The notes: a model not told the origin generated them from the letters alone. Numbered from the stretch's first letter, positions 11,383-22,748 are shown. The stretch is DNA of 64,000 nucleotides from Pelodera strongyloides (GCA_036852015.1 JAANDG010000146.1:186001-250000), one strand, 5' to 3'. Translations and numbers: made by a program.

Positions 11383-14300
11383 CTGTTCTTCATCCCTCTC
11401 CGTTCTGCAAACGTCATCACCCGATTTAATGAGGGCCCTTTCCACTGCACACCCGCAGTCAGAATAAATTTAATTCCCGGCTCTCATTCTCCTCAAAAGG
11501 CTCAATTATTTATTTAGTAAATTACACCTTTAGACGTTTATGACGCACTAAAACGCGGCTATTTCGCTATTTGTTTTAGATATGTATGACTATCATAAAT
11601 AAACATTTTTTTGTCAAATAGAAATAGTAATATTTATTTCTTTAAATAATTAAAAATTTTGGGAGACTGTTTTAATGGGCTTAAAATTTTATTTTCATGT
11701 CCTTATTTAATGTGTTGAACTTAAATTTCCACGCGTGAGGCTTTATTTCTATTTCTCATCTAACTTTTTTTTTTTGAGATTTACTATAATTTTATTAGTA
11801 GCCTTTTATTTAATTAATTTTTTGTTATTTTACCGTTTATGGAAAAAATATTGTAATCGTGAAGCTTACGATTACGATACTCCTTCCCGTTTTCTCTCAT
11901 TGATGTTGTTCCGATTATTCCCGTATTGTCGTTTACTATTGTATTCTAGTCTTCTAGTTTGCGACTTTGCTTTGAGGTCTAATTACTACAAGAACTTGAA
12001 CTACTATTCACTGCACTAAATATAGCCACTCGGGTTTTATTTAAACATGCCTGTTGAGTTATGGAGGTGAGGACATGATGAATTTTTGCTATGTAAAATA
12101 GCGGTGTGATTTGCACGTAAAAGTTGCAATTTGCAACGAAAAGATAAGGCTAAAATGACCTATTGTTACTGATGCCATATTCACCACTCCGATTCCCTCG
12201 GGGAACTATTCCCTGGGCCTGGGAGACAGAAAATATCACTCTAATGTGAGACACGCAGAGAAAAATAAGAGGAATTGAGTGGTGAATATGGCCTCAGGGA
12301 ATTTTTTCCGTGAAATAGGGATGTTTTCAAGATCTACGGATGTACCGTTACCATGTGCTCTAATAACAAGTAAAAACCCGTGGTCTCTTGAGAAAACCTT
12401 TGAATTTTTAGTTGCGGGCCGGTAGTTAACGTGTTCGTGTGCATAGTACTATTGTTTGCGGGTCCAACAAAGAGCCAGAATTAAAAGGAACCAATCGAAT
12501 AAGCTTATTTATTAAAATAAACTTTCTTGTTTCCAGTATCTCCTCTGGCTGTTCCTTCCCATTATTGTGATCTTTGTCCTACCGATCTTCTTGGTGGTAT
12601 TCATATACGGATGCGTTATATTTCTACACGTCTACGGGCTTCGACATCGAATCAGAGAGGTGAGCTATGGTTTTATTATTTGTTATTGTATGGTAACGTA
12701 ACGTGGGACCCACATAGTGCTTCTGTGCAGTTTAGGGGTCCAAATTTACATTTTCAAACATTTCATAAGTGCCTAAAATAAGTAAAGGTTCACTTAAATT
12801 ATGTATTAAAAAGGTATCGAAAGGAAAACGGACGCATTATTTGTAGTTGATCAGCATTCCGTGGATATTACTTCTTAGATGTAATCTGGATAATTATCGA
12901 TGTGCGCGATTTGGTTCTAATACTAAGATGCCAAACTAGCCAAACCAAAATTATTTTTGCTTTGTAGATGCTGATATGCTGCATTGAGTAATAAATATTT
13001 AAATTCTACAGGCTTACCACACGTCATACTGGGATGGAGCACGTGTGGCCATCGCTTCATTTTGGGACGCTGTGGGATACGTATGGCACGGTTCGTTGTT
13101 CGATTTAGAACAATTACTAATAATACTAATGCGTTTCATGAATAAAGCAGAGTAGTGTCCTTGTTGAACTTGAAATGTTTGCGTTGTAAAATATTGCGTC
13201 AAAGTAATAAATGGGATTTCAAAAAGGCGAAGTATATGTAGACATCCGCTTTAATTTCCCATTACCATTGCTAAGAGCTTAGCCATTGTTTCTAAAGGAG
13301 CAGGAGCTATGTATGTGACCAGTGATGAAGCTAACATTTTGTCTTTCGAAGTAGCACTGCTAGTACTACGTTCTGGGGCGCATATCATAGAACAAAAGAA
13401 TAAACTAAGGACTTGCTAAGGTAGCGGTAATCTAACTAGGGTTAGGATGTCATTTATTTCTTTTAGGATATGAAGTGAACGGTATTGAGAACGTACCGGA
13501 TGATGGTCCGGCCCTCTTCATTTACTACCACGGATCACTACCCTTGGATGTTTATTATCTGATTTCAAAGGTATGCTTGTTTTCTTTTTCGGTGAGACAG
13601 TTTTTGCTTATGCGTGGCGTATCTCATGATGTTTCACGTGCATTTTAAATGAATTACTGATTGTGATTTTATATTAATTTAGGACAATGAGTTTGGTTAA
13701 GTAGTACATTATTAGCGAACAATGTATAACGTATTGAGGCCATTTTTTTAAATTGAAACGCATCGATATTTTTTCAGATTGTTATCCATAAGAAGCGGTC
13801 ACTGCACTGTGTCGGAGACAAGTTTATATTCAAAATTCCGGGTAAGTTTCTTTGACAATTGATTTTTATCTTATGCTTGTAGACACCTGATGTATTTAGT
13901 AATAGTATTCCATTTAAGTACTAATGATATTTTTAAACGTTATGTTGTATGCTATTGGAAATTTCGATGCATGTTTAGTTCTTTTTTATTTCACTTCTTG
14001 TTTAGGATGGGGAGTTTTGTGCAAGCTGTTCTCAGTTACCCCGGGCACTGTGGAGGACTGTGTGGCAAATCTGAAAGAGGGACATTTACTATGTATTGCA
14101 CCCGGAGGTTAGTTTATTCCTATTCATATACTGGCTTTTTCATATTATGGACACTAGAACAGTCTGAACTCTGAACTGAACCTGAACTATTATACGCACT
14201 TGAAGGATATTAGAATTTGTATAGTTAACGAAACTGTATAACAATTTGTATAGTAAACGAAATTGTATAACAATTTGTATAGTAAACGAAATTGTATAAC

Positions 14301-17300
14301 AATTTGTATAGTAAACGAAATTGTATAACAATTTGTATAGTAAACGAAATTGTATAACAATTTGTATAGTTAACGAAACTGTATAACAATTTGTATAGTA
14401 AACGAAATTGTATAACAATTTGTGTAGTAAACGAAACTGTAGAACAATTTGTATAGTAAACGAACTGTATACTCCTTCATCATGAGTAGTGAAGACTTGC
14501 TAGGTTCTAGTCTAGTGTTATAAGCTTCACTTATTTTTTTCCACTTAACTAACTTAATTTGAATTGGCATAGTTTTCTTTCCTTTATGTGTGTGTGTGTA
14601 TGTGTCTGTGTGTGTGTTTGTGTGTGTGTCTGTATGTGTGTGTGTTTGTGTGTGTGTGAGTGTGTGTGTGTATAATTTGTGTTATTTGTAGGTGTCCGAG
14701 AGGCCCTCTTTTCCGATCCCCATCTCTATGATATATTGTGGGGAAAGCGTCTAGGATTTGCACGGGTTGTGATTGGTGCTAATACGGTAGGGGTGATTTG
14801 AGTATTACGGACGTAATATCATTCATCACATTATCAGTAAATATGCTGTAGAAGAAACATTATGTTTCAGTTTTTCTTTGTTTATAGATTTTATTCTTTT
14901 TGGTATTCTTATTCATTTCTTAATTAATTAATTATGGATATGTTGATACTTTCAGCCAGTGATTCCGATGTTCACGGAAAATTGTCGCGACGCATTCAGA
15001 ACACCTGAGTGGGGACGCTCTTTCCTACGGTTGGTTTTACCTTTTGAGTGGTTTGTAAGCTAATTTGTTCGAGACACGTCGGTCTCCTATGATCCAGTTA
15101 AAAGCATTCGGTTTCTACGTGCGCAGACTTCGCATTCAATTCGTGTGGCTTTCAGCAAGGTAGTAAGTGTGAAACACCTGATTTTCAGCTTGTTAATGTA
15201 CTTTATATTATTTTAGATGGCTCTACGAGAAGACCAAGCTCCCACTATGTCCAATCTATGGTGGATTTCCGGTCAAAATGATTACGCATCTAGGAAAACC
15301 GATTTACTTTGACTGCGCTACGGTAACACCAGAAGAGGTAACGGTTATGAGATTTATGTTCTTGTTCTTCATCGTTTTCCCTTTTGGATGTGTTTTGGTA
15401 TTTATTTTCTCCTTGAAGCTCTGAATTATTTTGTGTATGCACCTTTGTTGAAGGAGGGTGGGTGGCTCAATGCAACGTTTCACTGTTCCATGTTATTGGG
15501 TGCGAAGCGTATTCTGGACAACTGCATTTCCGTGTATTTTATGCAAATTATTGCTCTACAGTCACAAACGGATACAGAAATTTGCATATAATACATGGGA
15601 ATGCAGTTGTCTAGTACACTATAAGAAAACAGCTTTCGGGCTCTTCGACCTTACCCAACTTCCATACTTTACATTTACAGGTTCGAAAACGAGTTAAACG
15701 TGAAGTTCGTGCGCTAATTCACGAGCATCAACGGCTTCCGGGTAGTATAATACGGGGAATCATGCAGCGGTTCGTTGGAAAACCGTCCAAGGACTCGGAT
15801 GAAATGGTGGGTTTTGATTTGTTTTCATCTACCTACAAGTTAAAGCGAAATACCGGCCGATTTTTTACACGCATTGCGTACACCTGCTTTCTTGTGATTA
15901 GAATAAAAACTAGACCCCAATTAGACCCCACGTTGCGTAAATGCATAGGAATGCATGTATTTGAGACCGGCCGGTATTTCGCTTTAAGTAGTCCGGCTTC
16001 ACATTCAGCATACCATTTGCTTACTGGATGTTTGGAAGTTCTGGTTGTTTATTATTTGGTGGAACAAAAGTCATTTAGTTAGATTAGCTTAATATTTATT
16101 AGGGTTGTTAATATTATTAATATTAGTATTAATGATATTAATTTAACGATAATTAGTAATAATTTTGTGAATTGTTATTTTGCTGTAAGAGTGCTCAGTT
16201 ATAGGACCTCACTCCGGTTGCACAGGTCTTGTTTTATGTGAATTTTGTCGGTGTCTTGCTTCACTAATTAGCACGTTGTTGTAATTATGTTAGATTAGTT
16301 AACCGATCAGTTCAGTTAATTTGTTAGACGATAGGGGAATGTTAGATACTTTATGCTTTCAAGTAGAGTAGTTAAGTAGTCGAGCCTTAATTTGCCTCTA
16401 AATTTCTGGATGTCTTGTCGTGTTTATTTTTATGAGAGACAATTGAGAGGAGTTGTGAGATGAACACTGAAGACGAAAGATCATAAGGAGGGGAACTATG
16501 CCCTAGTGAAGCGAACTAACGTCGTGGAGATTTAATAATTGCTATATATAATAATGAATGTTTATTGAATCAACGAGTCGTAGGGACAAAGAAGACAATT
16601 CTTGAGGTAGTGGCTTAAGGTACCCTAAGATGTTGGTGCGGTGAGGACACCATCATACTGGTGTCCTTACCGTCATATACTAGCTTTATAGAGGAAAACT
16701 AATTGTAAGCATTGCGAATTTAACGAGGATATACATTTAACAACTCCAAATGTCTGCCTTCGCACATACTCTAACATTTTATCGTTCCATTTTGCCATAT
16801 CTGCTAACACTTGTTATATGGGTTTTAGTTCTTGTACTGTTTCTATTACGTTTTGTTTCTAGTCTATATATAGCCTAGGCACATTTACGTATTGCGGAGT
16901 ACAGTTACACAGTCAACATTTAGTATTAGAACTAACCTATATGGTATTTTATTACACTTTATTACTTTATTACACGATATTGAGGCTTTCTTACTTTCTT
17001 ACTGTAGGTCAGGTTTTAGAGTTTTCTGATTTCCAAGTCGGGGAAACAAAAGAAAAGTTTCTGAACAGACGCAGTTTTTTTTCGTTAATAGCCCGTATTC
17101 TCGGGACGACGGAAATGTTCCGTTGGGGAACACATTTGTATGCAAATTTCTCGACTATCTAGTCTACCTTGAGGAAAAATTTGCATACAAATGAGTTCCC
17201 CAACGGAACATTTCCGTCGTCACGAGAATACGGGCTATTATGTACCGAACTGTTTGCTTGTATAAATGTTGGCTGTGTAGCGTAAGCTAAGCTAAGAAAC

Positions 17301-18174
17301 GTAACGATGTAGTGTGGTCTTATGGGCTTTACTCATTTCTGATCTTGTTTGCAGGAACCTCTAACCCGACCCGCACAGTCAGACGACGAGTTATTGGGAG
17401 AGACGCAGACACCGAAGACTCATCACACGAGGAACGCATCCAACGGGCGGATAGCGATAGCGCCAACGGCTATTGATGAGGTTGGCATTTGTTTCTTATT
17501 TTATTTTTCGCGGGTTAGGGGTTAAATGTAAAGCGCCTAGACTTAGGAAAGCGCCTAGACCAAACAAGAGTAGAACTGATATTTTTGGGCGGATAGCGCC
17601 GTCGGCTATTGATGAGGTAGAGGTGGATAGATTTTACAATTTTTTTATTACTTGGTTATTTTGTACAACCACTGTAGGTCCTTGGTGGAGGTAGGCTGAA
17701 AACTGTTGGTGTAGATAACTTGGGAACTTACAATTATTCAGTTATTACGGGGTTTCCAAGTATCCTAAAAGATCTCCGTGTTTATGTCAATAGTCAATAC
17801 TACGGTATTTTGCACGAAATCTGCGTGTTTAGTATAAAAAAAACATTCTCATGTAGTTTCCAAAATACGGTTAATTTTCAACATACTTGGAAACCCCTGT
17901 AGACATGGCTGAACTTCCGCATGCATGCGGTCATTTAAGTCAAAAAGCATGTATGCCGTCAATCGTGCGGCAGGCATGATTTTTTTGAGTACGGTATTGC
18001 CGGTCATGCATGCCGCCTTGCTCGCACTAACCGTGCATTTCACGGTTTTGAACAAAATGCACGGTTCATTTTTTTCTGAGTTTTTTCCTTTTTTTTTGTA
18101 TATTTTTTTCGTTTACCCAGTATTTGCTTATTTATTAGTGCTAATGTTTTTTGTAACAGATAAGGCGACAATGA
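9837..18174 (+). CDS. TMEM68: TMEM68/DIESL-type acyltransferase
   Basis: A membrane glycerolipid acyltransferase; the human protein is an ER enzyme reported to make triacylglycerol from diacylglycerol. Twelve exons (9837-9971, 12537-12659, 13012-13090, 13467-13570, 13778-13841, 14006-14107, 14692-14786, 14956-15029, 15217-15337, 15681-15806, 17355-17480, 18160-18174) give 387 residues; human TMEM68 has about 324. Exon 2 encodes a long hydrophobic hairpin (residues about 46-80). Family motifs follow: YWDGAR, GYEVNGIENVP, YYHGSLPLD with H134 and D140 as the catalytic-type pair, DKFIFKIPG, LLCIAPGGVREAL near 201-208, PVIPMFTENCRDAF, YGGFPVKMITHLGKPI and HQRLPGSIIRGIMQRF. The extra length is a polar C-terminal tail (exons 11 and 12). 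The last exon, IRRQ-stop, is the least certain part. Introns carry several small transposons. Confidence 0.93.
10003..10079 (+). other. tRNA-like sequence (tRNA pseudogene or SINE head)
   Basis: It has a perfect A-box-like TAGTATAGTGG and B-box-like GGTTCGATTCC. The ends CACCG and CGGTG can pair, and the middle loop TTGGTAA would place a GGT anticodon. The other stems pair poorly, so a functional tRNA is unlikely. It lies at the start of TMEM68 intron 1. A second sequence of this type is at 20908-20975. Confidence 0.6.
11326..11381. repeat. (CT)n microsatellite
   Basis: A nearly pure CT run in TMEM68 intron 1, interrupted once by CCCCC. Confidence 0.95.
12170..12297. mobile_element. Family B inverted-repeat element, copy 3 (reverse orientation)
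   Basis: Ends ATGCCATATTCACCACTC and GAGTGGTGAATATGGCCTC. The interior reads as the reverse of copy 1 (GGGAGACAGAAAATATCACT). It lies in TMEM68 intron 1. Confidence 0.8.
14211..14470. repeat. 29-bp tandem repeat, about nine units
   Basis: The unit is ACAATTTGTATAGTAAACG followed by AAATTGTATA, 29 bases, repeated with very few changes. Each junction contains the palindrome AATTGTATAACAATT, so a transcript could form a hairpin ladder. It lies in TMEM68 intron 6. Confidence 0.95.
14587..14671. repeat. (TG)n microsatellite next to a splice acceptor
   Basis: An imperfect TG tract in intron 6 that ends about 20 bases before the acceptor of TMEM68 exon 7 (14692). UG repeats near acceptors are known binding sites for splicing regulators; any effect here is inference. 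Confidence 0.9.
15840..15987. mobile_element. Family A TTAA MITE, copy 1
   Basis: It begins TTAAAGCGAAATACCGGCCG and ends CGGCCGGTATTTCGCTTTAA, with TTAA at both ends. It is 148 bases long, in TMEM68 intron 10, with no coding capacity. Other family A copies lie at 18968, 22504, 24795, 31090, 36806, 39659, 45697 and 50957. Confidence 0.9.
16551..16660. repeat. Dispersed repeat E, copy 1
   Basis: It shares CAACGAGTCGTAGGG, GTAGTGGCT, AGGTACCCTAAG and GGACACCAT in the same order and orientation with 56661-56795. No terminal inverted repeats are obvious. Confidence 0.75.
17086..17240. mobile_element. Short foldback element with roughly 60-bp arms
   Basis: The arms start TAATAGCCCGTATTCTCG and end CGAGAATACGGGCTATTA and match almost perfectly for about 60 bases, leaving a small loop around 17150-17175. 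It lies in TMEM68 intron 10. It is unlike families A and B and is inferred to be a non-autonomous transposon. Confidence 0.8.
17587..17616 (+). repeat. Partial copy of TMEM68 exon 11 end
   Basis: GGGCGGATAGCGCC, then GTCGGCTATTGATGAG, copies the last 36 bases of exon 11 (17445-17480) with a 6-base in-frame deletion. It is followed by its own donor-like GTAGAG. It may serve as an alternative exon end or be a decayed duplication. Confidence 0.8.
17749..17897. mobile_element. Family C inverted-repeat element, copy 1
   Basis: Ends GGGGTTTCCAAGTAT and ATACTTGGAAACCCC. The interior holds a second inverted pair around AATACTACGGTATTTTG. It lies in TMEM68 intron 11. Other copies are at 35834 and 52220. 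Confidence 0.8.
17919..18066. repeat. GCATGC-rich palindromic cluster
   Basis: Repeated GCATGCATGC-type words are followed by a hairpin with perfect 12-base arms, AACCGTGCATTT (18029-18040) and AAATGCACGGTT (18055-18066). A second GCATGC cluster is at 19903-20017. Its role is unknown. Confidence 0.65.
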
Positions 18175-18203
18175 AGTGCCAGTGGAGAAAGGAGTAGTAC
18201 AAA

Positions 18204-18540
18204 ATGGATGGGACGGTTGACAGCGCAGGAATCGAAACGGAGGAAGTATTTGACAAGTTAGTGCGTTATTACTTACTATTCTTCATGTTTTTCTCGTGCC
18301 AATGTCTTGAAAAACCAAAGTCATGATTCAGTTATGTCTGGGGGGGGGGATGGGGGGGAAAATGTTGCAGTTGCACTCAGGGGCGGGAGACTTTGGAATT
18401 CTTTGACATTACATATGTTCGGCGTTATATGTATTGTATTTCAGCTGCCTGTTTATTTAGAACAACCGATTTTCATTAGATATTTTAGAGAACGCACAAC
18501 GAAACCCGTTCCCTCTGAATTTCTGAATACGCCACGCTGA
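18204..18540 (+). other. Possible small two-exon ORF or TMEM68 3' UTR
   Basis: An ATG at 18204 opens MDGTVDSAGIETEEVFD up to a donor at GACAA|GTTAGT. A downstream acceptor at GATATTTTAG can continue in frame as ERTTKPVPSEFLNTPR and a stop at 18540. The total is about 35 residues. It starts 30 bases after the TMEM68 stop, so it may simply be 3' UTR. The family is not recognised. Confidence 0.2.
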
Positions 18541-18967
18541 TATACACGTTGGATGGCCGAAGAACGTACGTTTTGTGTTTTGACTACCTTCTCATTTATG
18601 TTCTACCTTATAACCACTAAACCGCTTGGCACCTTCATTCATAATTTTTTTTTCGGAACCAGCATTGCCCTCGCCCTTGGTGGTGTTTTATTTGCAGGAT
18701 ACTGAAGTGGGGGAGGAAACACAATTTAAGGGAAATTTATTACATTTATTAGTTGTTTCAGAAATGACTGGATTGCCTCACAGGACACTACTCGCTTACT
18801 CGCTACTGTCACCTGATCTTCATCAGGTACTTTATTCAGTTTTATTTTGTTTCATTAATTGTGGCTCAATTGGTGGTCGGATTCCCATACCCGTCTCGCG
18901 TAGTCTAAATTTTTCTTCAGCGTAGTCTGAAGAAAATTTTTGAAGTTTGCTGTAGAACCTTATTTGC

Positions 18968-19126
18968 TTAGCAAAAACCGGCCGTTTTTGAAACGCATCG
19001 TGGACAAAGAGTCCTTACGTATTTATCTAATTTACTAGATTTTTTTCTAATTCATGTTTGCATATCTTCTAAGAAAGCTTGTACTTGCGTTTCAAAACCC
19101 GGCCAGTATTTCCATTTCGCTTTTAA
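18968..19126. mobile_element. Family A MITE, degenerate copy
   Basis: It contains CCGGCCGTTTTTGAAACGCA near the left end and GCGTTTCAAAACCCGGCC with ATTTCGCTTTTAA at the right end. The outer left terminus has been lost or mutated. Confidence 0.75.
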
Positions 19127-19765
19127 CTCAGGGACATGTTTTGGTCTGTTTGAAAAGTATGCCGACACTCTAATACGGATCTTCGTAAAATTAAATATGT
19201 TTTATATGTAATGGCGCATCTTAGATCTGTTCGCCCACACTAGCGCATATTCCTTCTACGTATTACGACTACGAAAGTTTCATGGGATGACGCCGTTTGA
19301 GTAAATTGAGAGGGATCCATGTCAAGGTAAACAATTATGATTAATGTGGCCTTTTAGTTCTTTGAGAAAATGCAAACTTCCTGTAAAGTTGCAGTGATTG
19401 AGGGATACATAATGTGCGTAGTGTTAGTACCCTATTTTTCTGTTTCTGTGCATTTTTTTACCAGAACTGCCTTTGTACTGTTGTTGAAGTGTAAAATATG
19501 ACAATATAGCCTCAATTCGAGTTGTGTGTAGTGTGATGGGACGTACAGTAGTCCAATTAATAATAATATATAGGAATTAGTGTATTGTTCACGTACAGGG
19601 TGGTACTAACTCTTACGTTTCAGCTGTGCAGAGGACGACAGGGGATGCGCTTTCTTCCGGGCCACAACCAATTAACAAACCACAAAGGAAAACCCTATTA
19701 ATTAATTATAAATTTTTTCTTTCTTTTCCCGTGCGTTGCTTTGTATTGCTCTGCCAGTGTGACCA

Positions 19766-19771
19766 AATAAA
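19766..19771 (+). terminator. Candidate poly(A) signal
   Basis: AATAAA followed by a TG- and T-rich stretch. It could end the TMEM68 transcript or the possible exons after it. Confidence 0.5.
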
Positions 19772-19938
19772 AGATTGATGAATTATGTCTTATTGGTGTT
19801 ATTTTTGTTAATTAATGGTGGTTTATTTATTTTTATTAAAGGGGTGGCGATAGGGAGGTTCCTGTGAAATTTTCCATTTTCCGCACGTTTACGGCACCGT
19901 GCATAAGATGGATGCGGCATGCATGCTTTTTGAGATTT

Positions 19939-19973
19939 GGCATGCATGCAGTCATCATGACTGCATGCATGCC
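19939..19973. repeat. Perfect 16-bp-arm palindrome
   Basis: GGCATGCATGCAGTCA and its exact reverse complement are separated by only TCA. More GCATGCATGC words flank it (19903-20017). It could extrude as a cruciform or mark a dimeric binding site; no function is shown by the sequence. Confidence 0.95.
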
Positions 19974-20156
19974 ATTTGGATGCGGCATGCATGTTTTTTA
20001 ATTGACAGCATGCATGCCAAGTGTGACCTGAGGACATATTTCCAGAGTCTAGAATCGGTATGTTTCACTGAAGCTATAACTTTGTAAGTTATCGCTGAGG
20101 GGTTGGTATTTCGCTTCCATTATTGCGTTAGTTTGCGACCAATGGATGTAGTGCGT

Positions 20157-20487
20157 ATGGGTTTCCATGTATGCGATTCGCATTTGCGAAAATGAAAAAC
20201 CGCTGTCCATGTTCAAGTCCTTTTACATGCATGTCAACTGGCTACCGCAACCGCAACCCATGCGAATCGCACGTTTGACATGGTCCTGAAGCGAAAGTGC
20301 CCCAGACCCGTGCTATTTGAAACAGAACCGCATCAGACCCGTGCTATTTTGAATGGATCCGTTCTATTTTGAAATAGATCCATACTAGATCCAATATAGC
20401 TGTGCGACCATGTCATTTACATCGACTCGAACATGGACAGGCATTTGTCATTTTGGCAAATGCTAATCGCGTACATGGAAACCCCAT
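20157..20487. mobile_element. Inverted-repeat element with roughly 55-bp arms
   Basis: The left arm GGGTTTCCATGTATGCG is matched by the right arm CGCGTACATGGAAACCC. Pairing runs inward through the CATTTGC and CATGTTC blocks. The centre has short direct repeats around GACCCGTGCTATTT. It is non-coding. Confidence 0.75.
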
Positions 20488-20907
20488 AATGGTAGGGGAT
20501 GCCAGTGGGGAGAGTGTCAACCTTAGGTATGGTATTATTCTCCTACTCTGAATTGTTTTTCTTTAATGACTTGATGTTTAGGTGGGGCAAGAGGACGATG
20601 ATGACCGGATTCCTGGTGGAATTCCCATTGCTGATTAATTCGGAACTTTTGTTTCTATGGAAATGTGAAACTTCAACGTCTACGGTACTTTTTAAAGATT
20701 CGTGGATCTGGCAAAGATTGTCCCAGTCTGTTCTAACTCCTCTTTTTTATTGGTTACTAATTGATTATTGTATTGGAGTTGATATCGACACGCTAATTGA
20801 AGTTTAACTGACTTGTAAACGAACACGATCCTGCACTTATTAGGTCTGAAGTAGACTAAACAAAGAATAGTAGTTGTACTGTTTAGCGATGAGGAAGACC
20901 ATGAATT

Positions 20908-20975
20908 GTACGGTAGCATAGTGGTTACGCGGTGGGTTGGTAATCCAGTGGCCAGGGTTCGGTTCTAGCTCGTAC
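20908..20975 (+). other. tRNA-like sequence, second copy
   Basis: A-box-like TAGCATAGTGG, B-box-like GGTTCGGTTCT, pairing ends GTACG and CGTAC, and the loop TTGGTAA as in the copy at 10003. It is inferred to be a tRNA-derived SINE head or pseudogene. Confidence 0.55.
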
Positions 20976-22503
20976 CAGTACCGTGCTTTTTCGGCCACAC
21001 TATTTTTTTGAATGTTTTGGTGATATGCTTAGTCTGGCTAGACTTATTTATTAATTGAATGAATGATGATATTGCATGTTTATGATTACAACTATGTTTA
21101 TCATTTATTTTATCTACTGCTGGCATAAAATAGTTAGTTTCTAGATGATTATGTAAATATGTGTGTACTATGTACCCTTCTTTTTCTAGCTCCTGTGATA
21201 CCGTGAACGTGAACTAATATTTCTTCTAAACATGTATAGTTTGGCTAAGGTGCTTGATTCTTGTGCGCATTTTAATCCAATTCCCAACTAATTGTTTTAG
21301 TATTTTATGATAATTAGATGGTTTTACTCATCATAACCTGTAGTATGATTACGTACATGTAGGAAATCGTCTTTATTGGTCTATTCTTTCTATTTTGTAC
21401 ATTTATAACTAATCGATATTTAGGATGTTTGACATTCTGCGCCCAGTACAGTATTGTGTGCTCTTATCAGCTACTTACATAAGTTACCCATGCAGTTGAT
21501 CGAAAATCTCTCACTCTTATTGTATAAAGTTTTTTTTTTAATTTCTGGTTATTTTTTTCTTATGATGGAAGATGGGATGGGAAAGTGCCGAGCTGGATCG
21601 AGGCACGGCAAAATCGATCAGTGTGATGAAAGTGCAACAATTGAATGGCCGCGGTTTTATTTACCTTGAACAATTAATATGAGTACATTACCTCACAAAT
21701 CGCAACGAAGGTAATAGCAATTATTTCAACACATTGGGCTAATAGATGGTCGTGAGGTTCCGAAAGTGGAGTTTTGAGGTCGCGGTGACATGCTACAAAC
21801 AGCACCATCTCTTACTGGTTTAGTTTTCCTTTCTTGCTTCGTCGACTTGTGAATGTTTTAGAAAAAAACACAACAATACACCCTTTTTGCCGAGTAAATC
21901 TACACAAAAAGTCCCATTTGGGCAGCACTCGTCCATTGTCAAAAGCAGTGCAATGAAGTTGCCCATAGTGCGGGATTCTTATGTGGATGTTGATGTACAG
22001 CATTCGAGCAAGCTAGTAGAGTCATACGGTAACACTCTCCATTGAGGCATTCAAGGGGAAACTGTTAGAGTCATACGGCAACTCCCACAGGAAAGTGGAA
22101 ACCCCGATATGGCCCCGATTATTTCGGAAAAAAAACCGATATGGCCCCGAGCCCCGACTCTTCCAAAAAAACGCCGATTATGGCCCAGGTCAAGTCCCGG
22201 GGTTTTTGGTTTCCCATGACCCACATAATAAAAGAAACTTTATTAAACGCTGACAAGAAAAATAACGGCAAATAAATGTTTGAGCATTATTGAGATTTGT
22301 GTGGTTGTTTTTGGAGAATTTATGGTAACTTTACAGTTTCGGTGTTGGTTGTGATGTAGTTATTGGATAGGTATAAACCGAAGTAGGTAGAATTTATGAA
22401 TCTATTTATAGTTAGCAATTAGAGGTAACGTTTGAACTGTGCGACAAAACGTGGACATATCTCATGTTACTCCACTCTCCACACCATCATTATAATATAA
22501 GGG

Positions 22504-22675
22504 TTAAAGCGAAATGCCGTCCGGTTTTTGAAACGCACCTCAAGTCCTTGCATTACTATGCATTTATGCAACGTGGGGTCTAATTTTTATTCTATTTTTT
22601 GCTCATTTGCATATGCTGCATCAGAAAGCAGGTGTACGCAATGCGTTTCAAAAACCGGCCGGTATTTCGCTTTAA
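22504..22675. mobile_element. Family A TTAA MITE, copy 2
   Basis: Ends TTAAAGCGAAATGCCGTCCG and CGGCCGGTATTTCGCTTTAA; intergenic. It is oriented with the ATTTGCATA block on the right side, opposite to the copies at 31090 and 36806. Confidence 0.9.
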
Positions 22676-22748
22676 AAAGCGAGACGGTGCTGCAAGTAAA
22701 AAACTAGTACATTACTGAGAGAATAGGTTTCACAGTGGCCAAACGGCT

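Larger units (their letters stand above)
18698..20638 (+). other. Possible exon pair of an unrecognised acidic-tailed protein
   Basis: An open stretch 18698-18826 (acceptor TTTGCAG, donor CAG|GTACTT) begins DTEVGEETQFKGNLLHLL. It joins in phase 0 to 20582-20638, which reads VGQEDDDDRIPGGIPIAD and a TAA. The second piece looks protein-like because of its acidic run and clean stop. However, a good AATAAA at 19766 lies between the two, no start exon is clear, and the first piece contains an alternative acceptor. I do not recognise a family. These could be alternative 3' exons of the gene upstream or chance frames. Confidence 0.25.

Noticed and set aside
14140..14570. Minus-strand ORFs with repeated IQFRLLYK-type units
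   Set aside because: They translate the 29-bp tandem repeat inside a TMEM68 intron.
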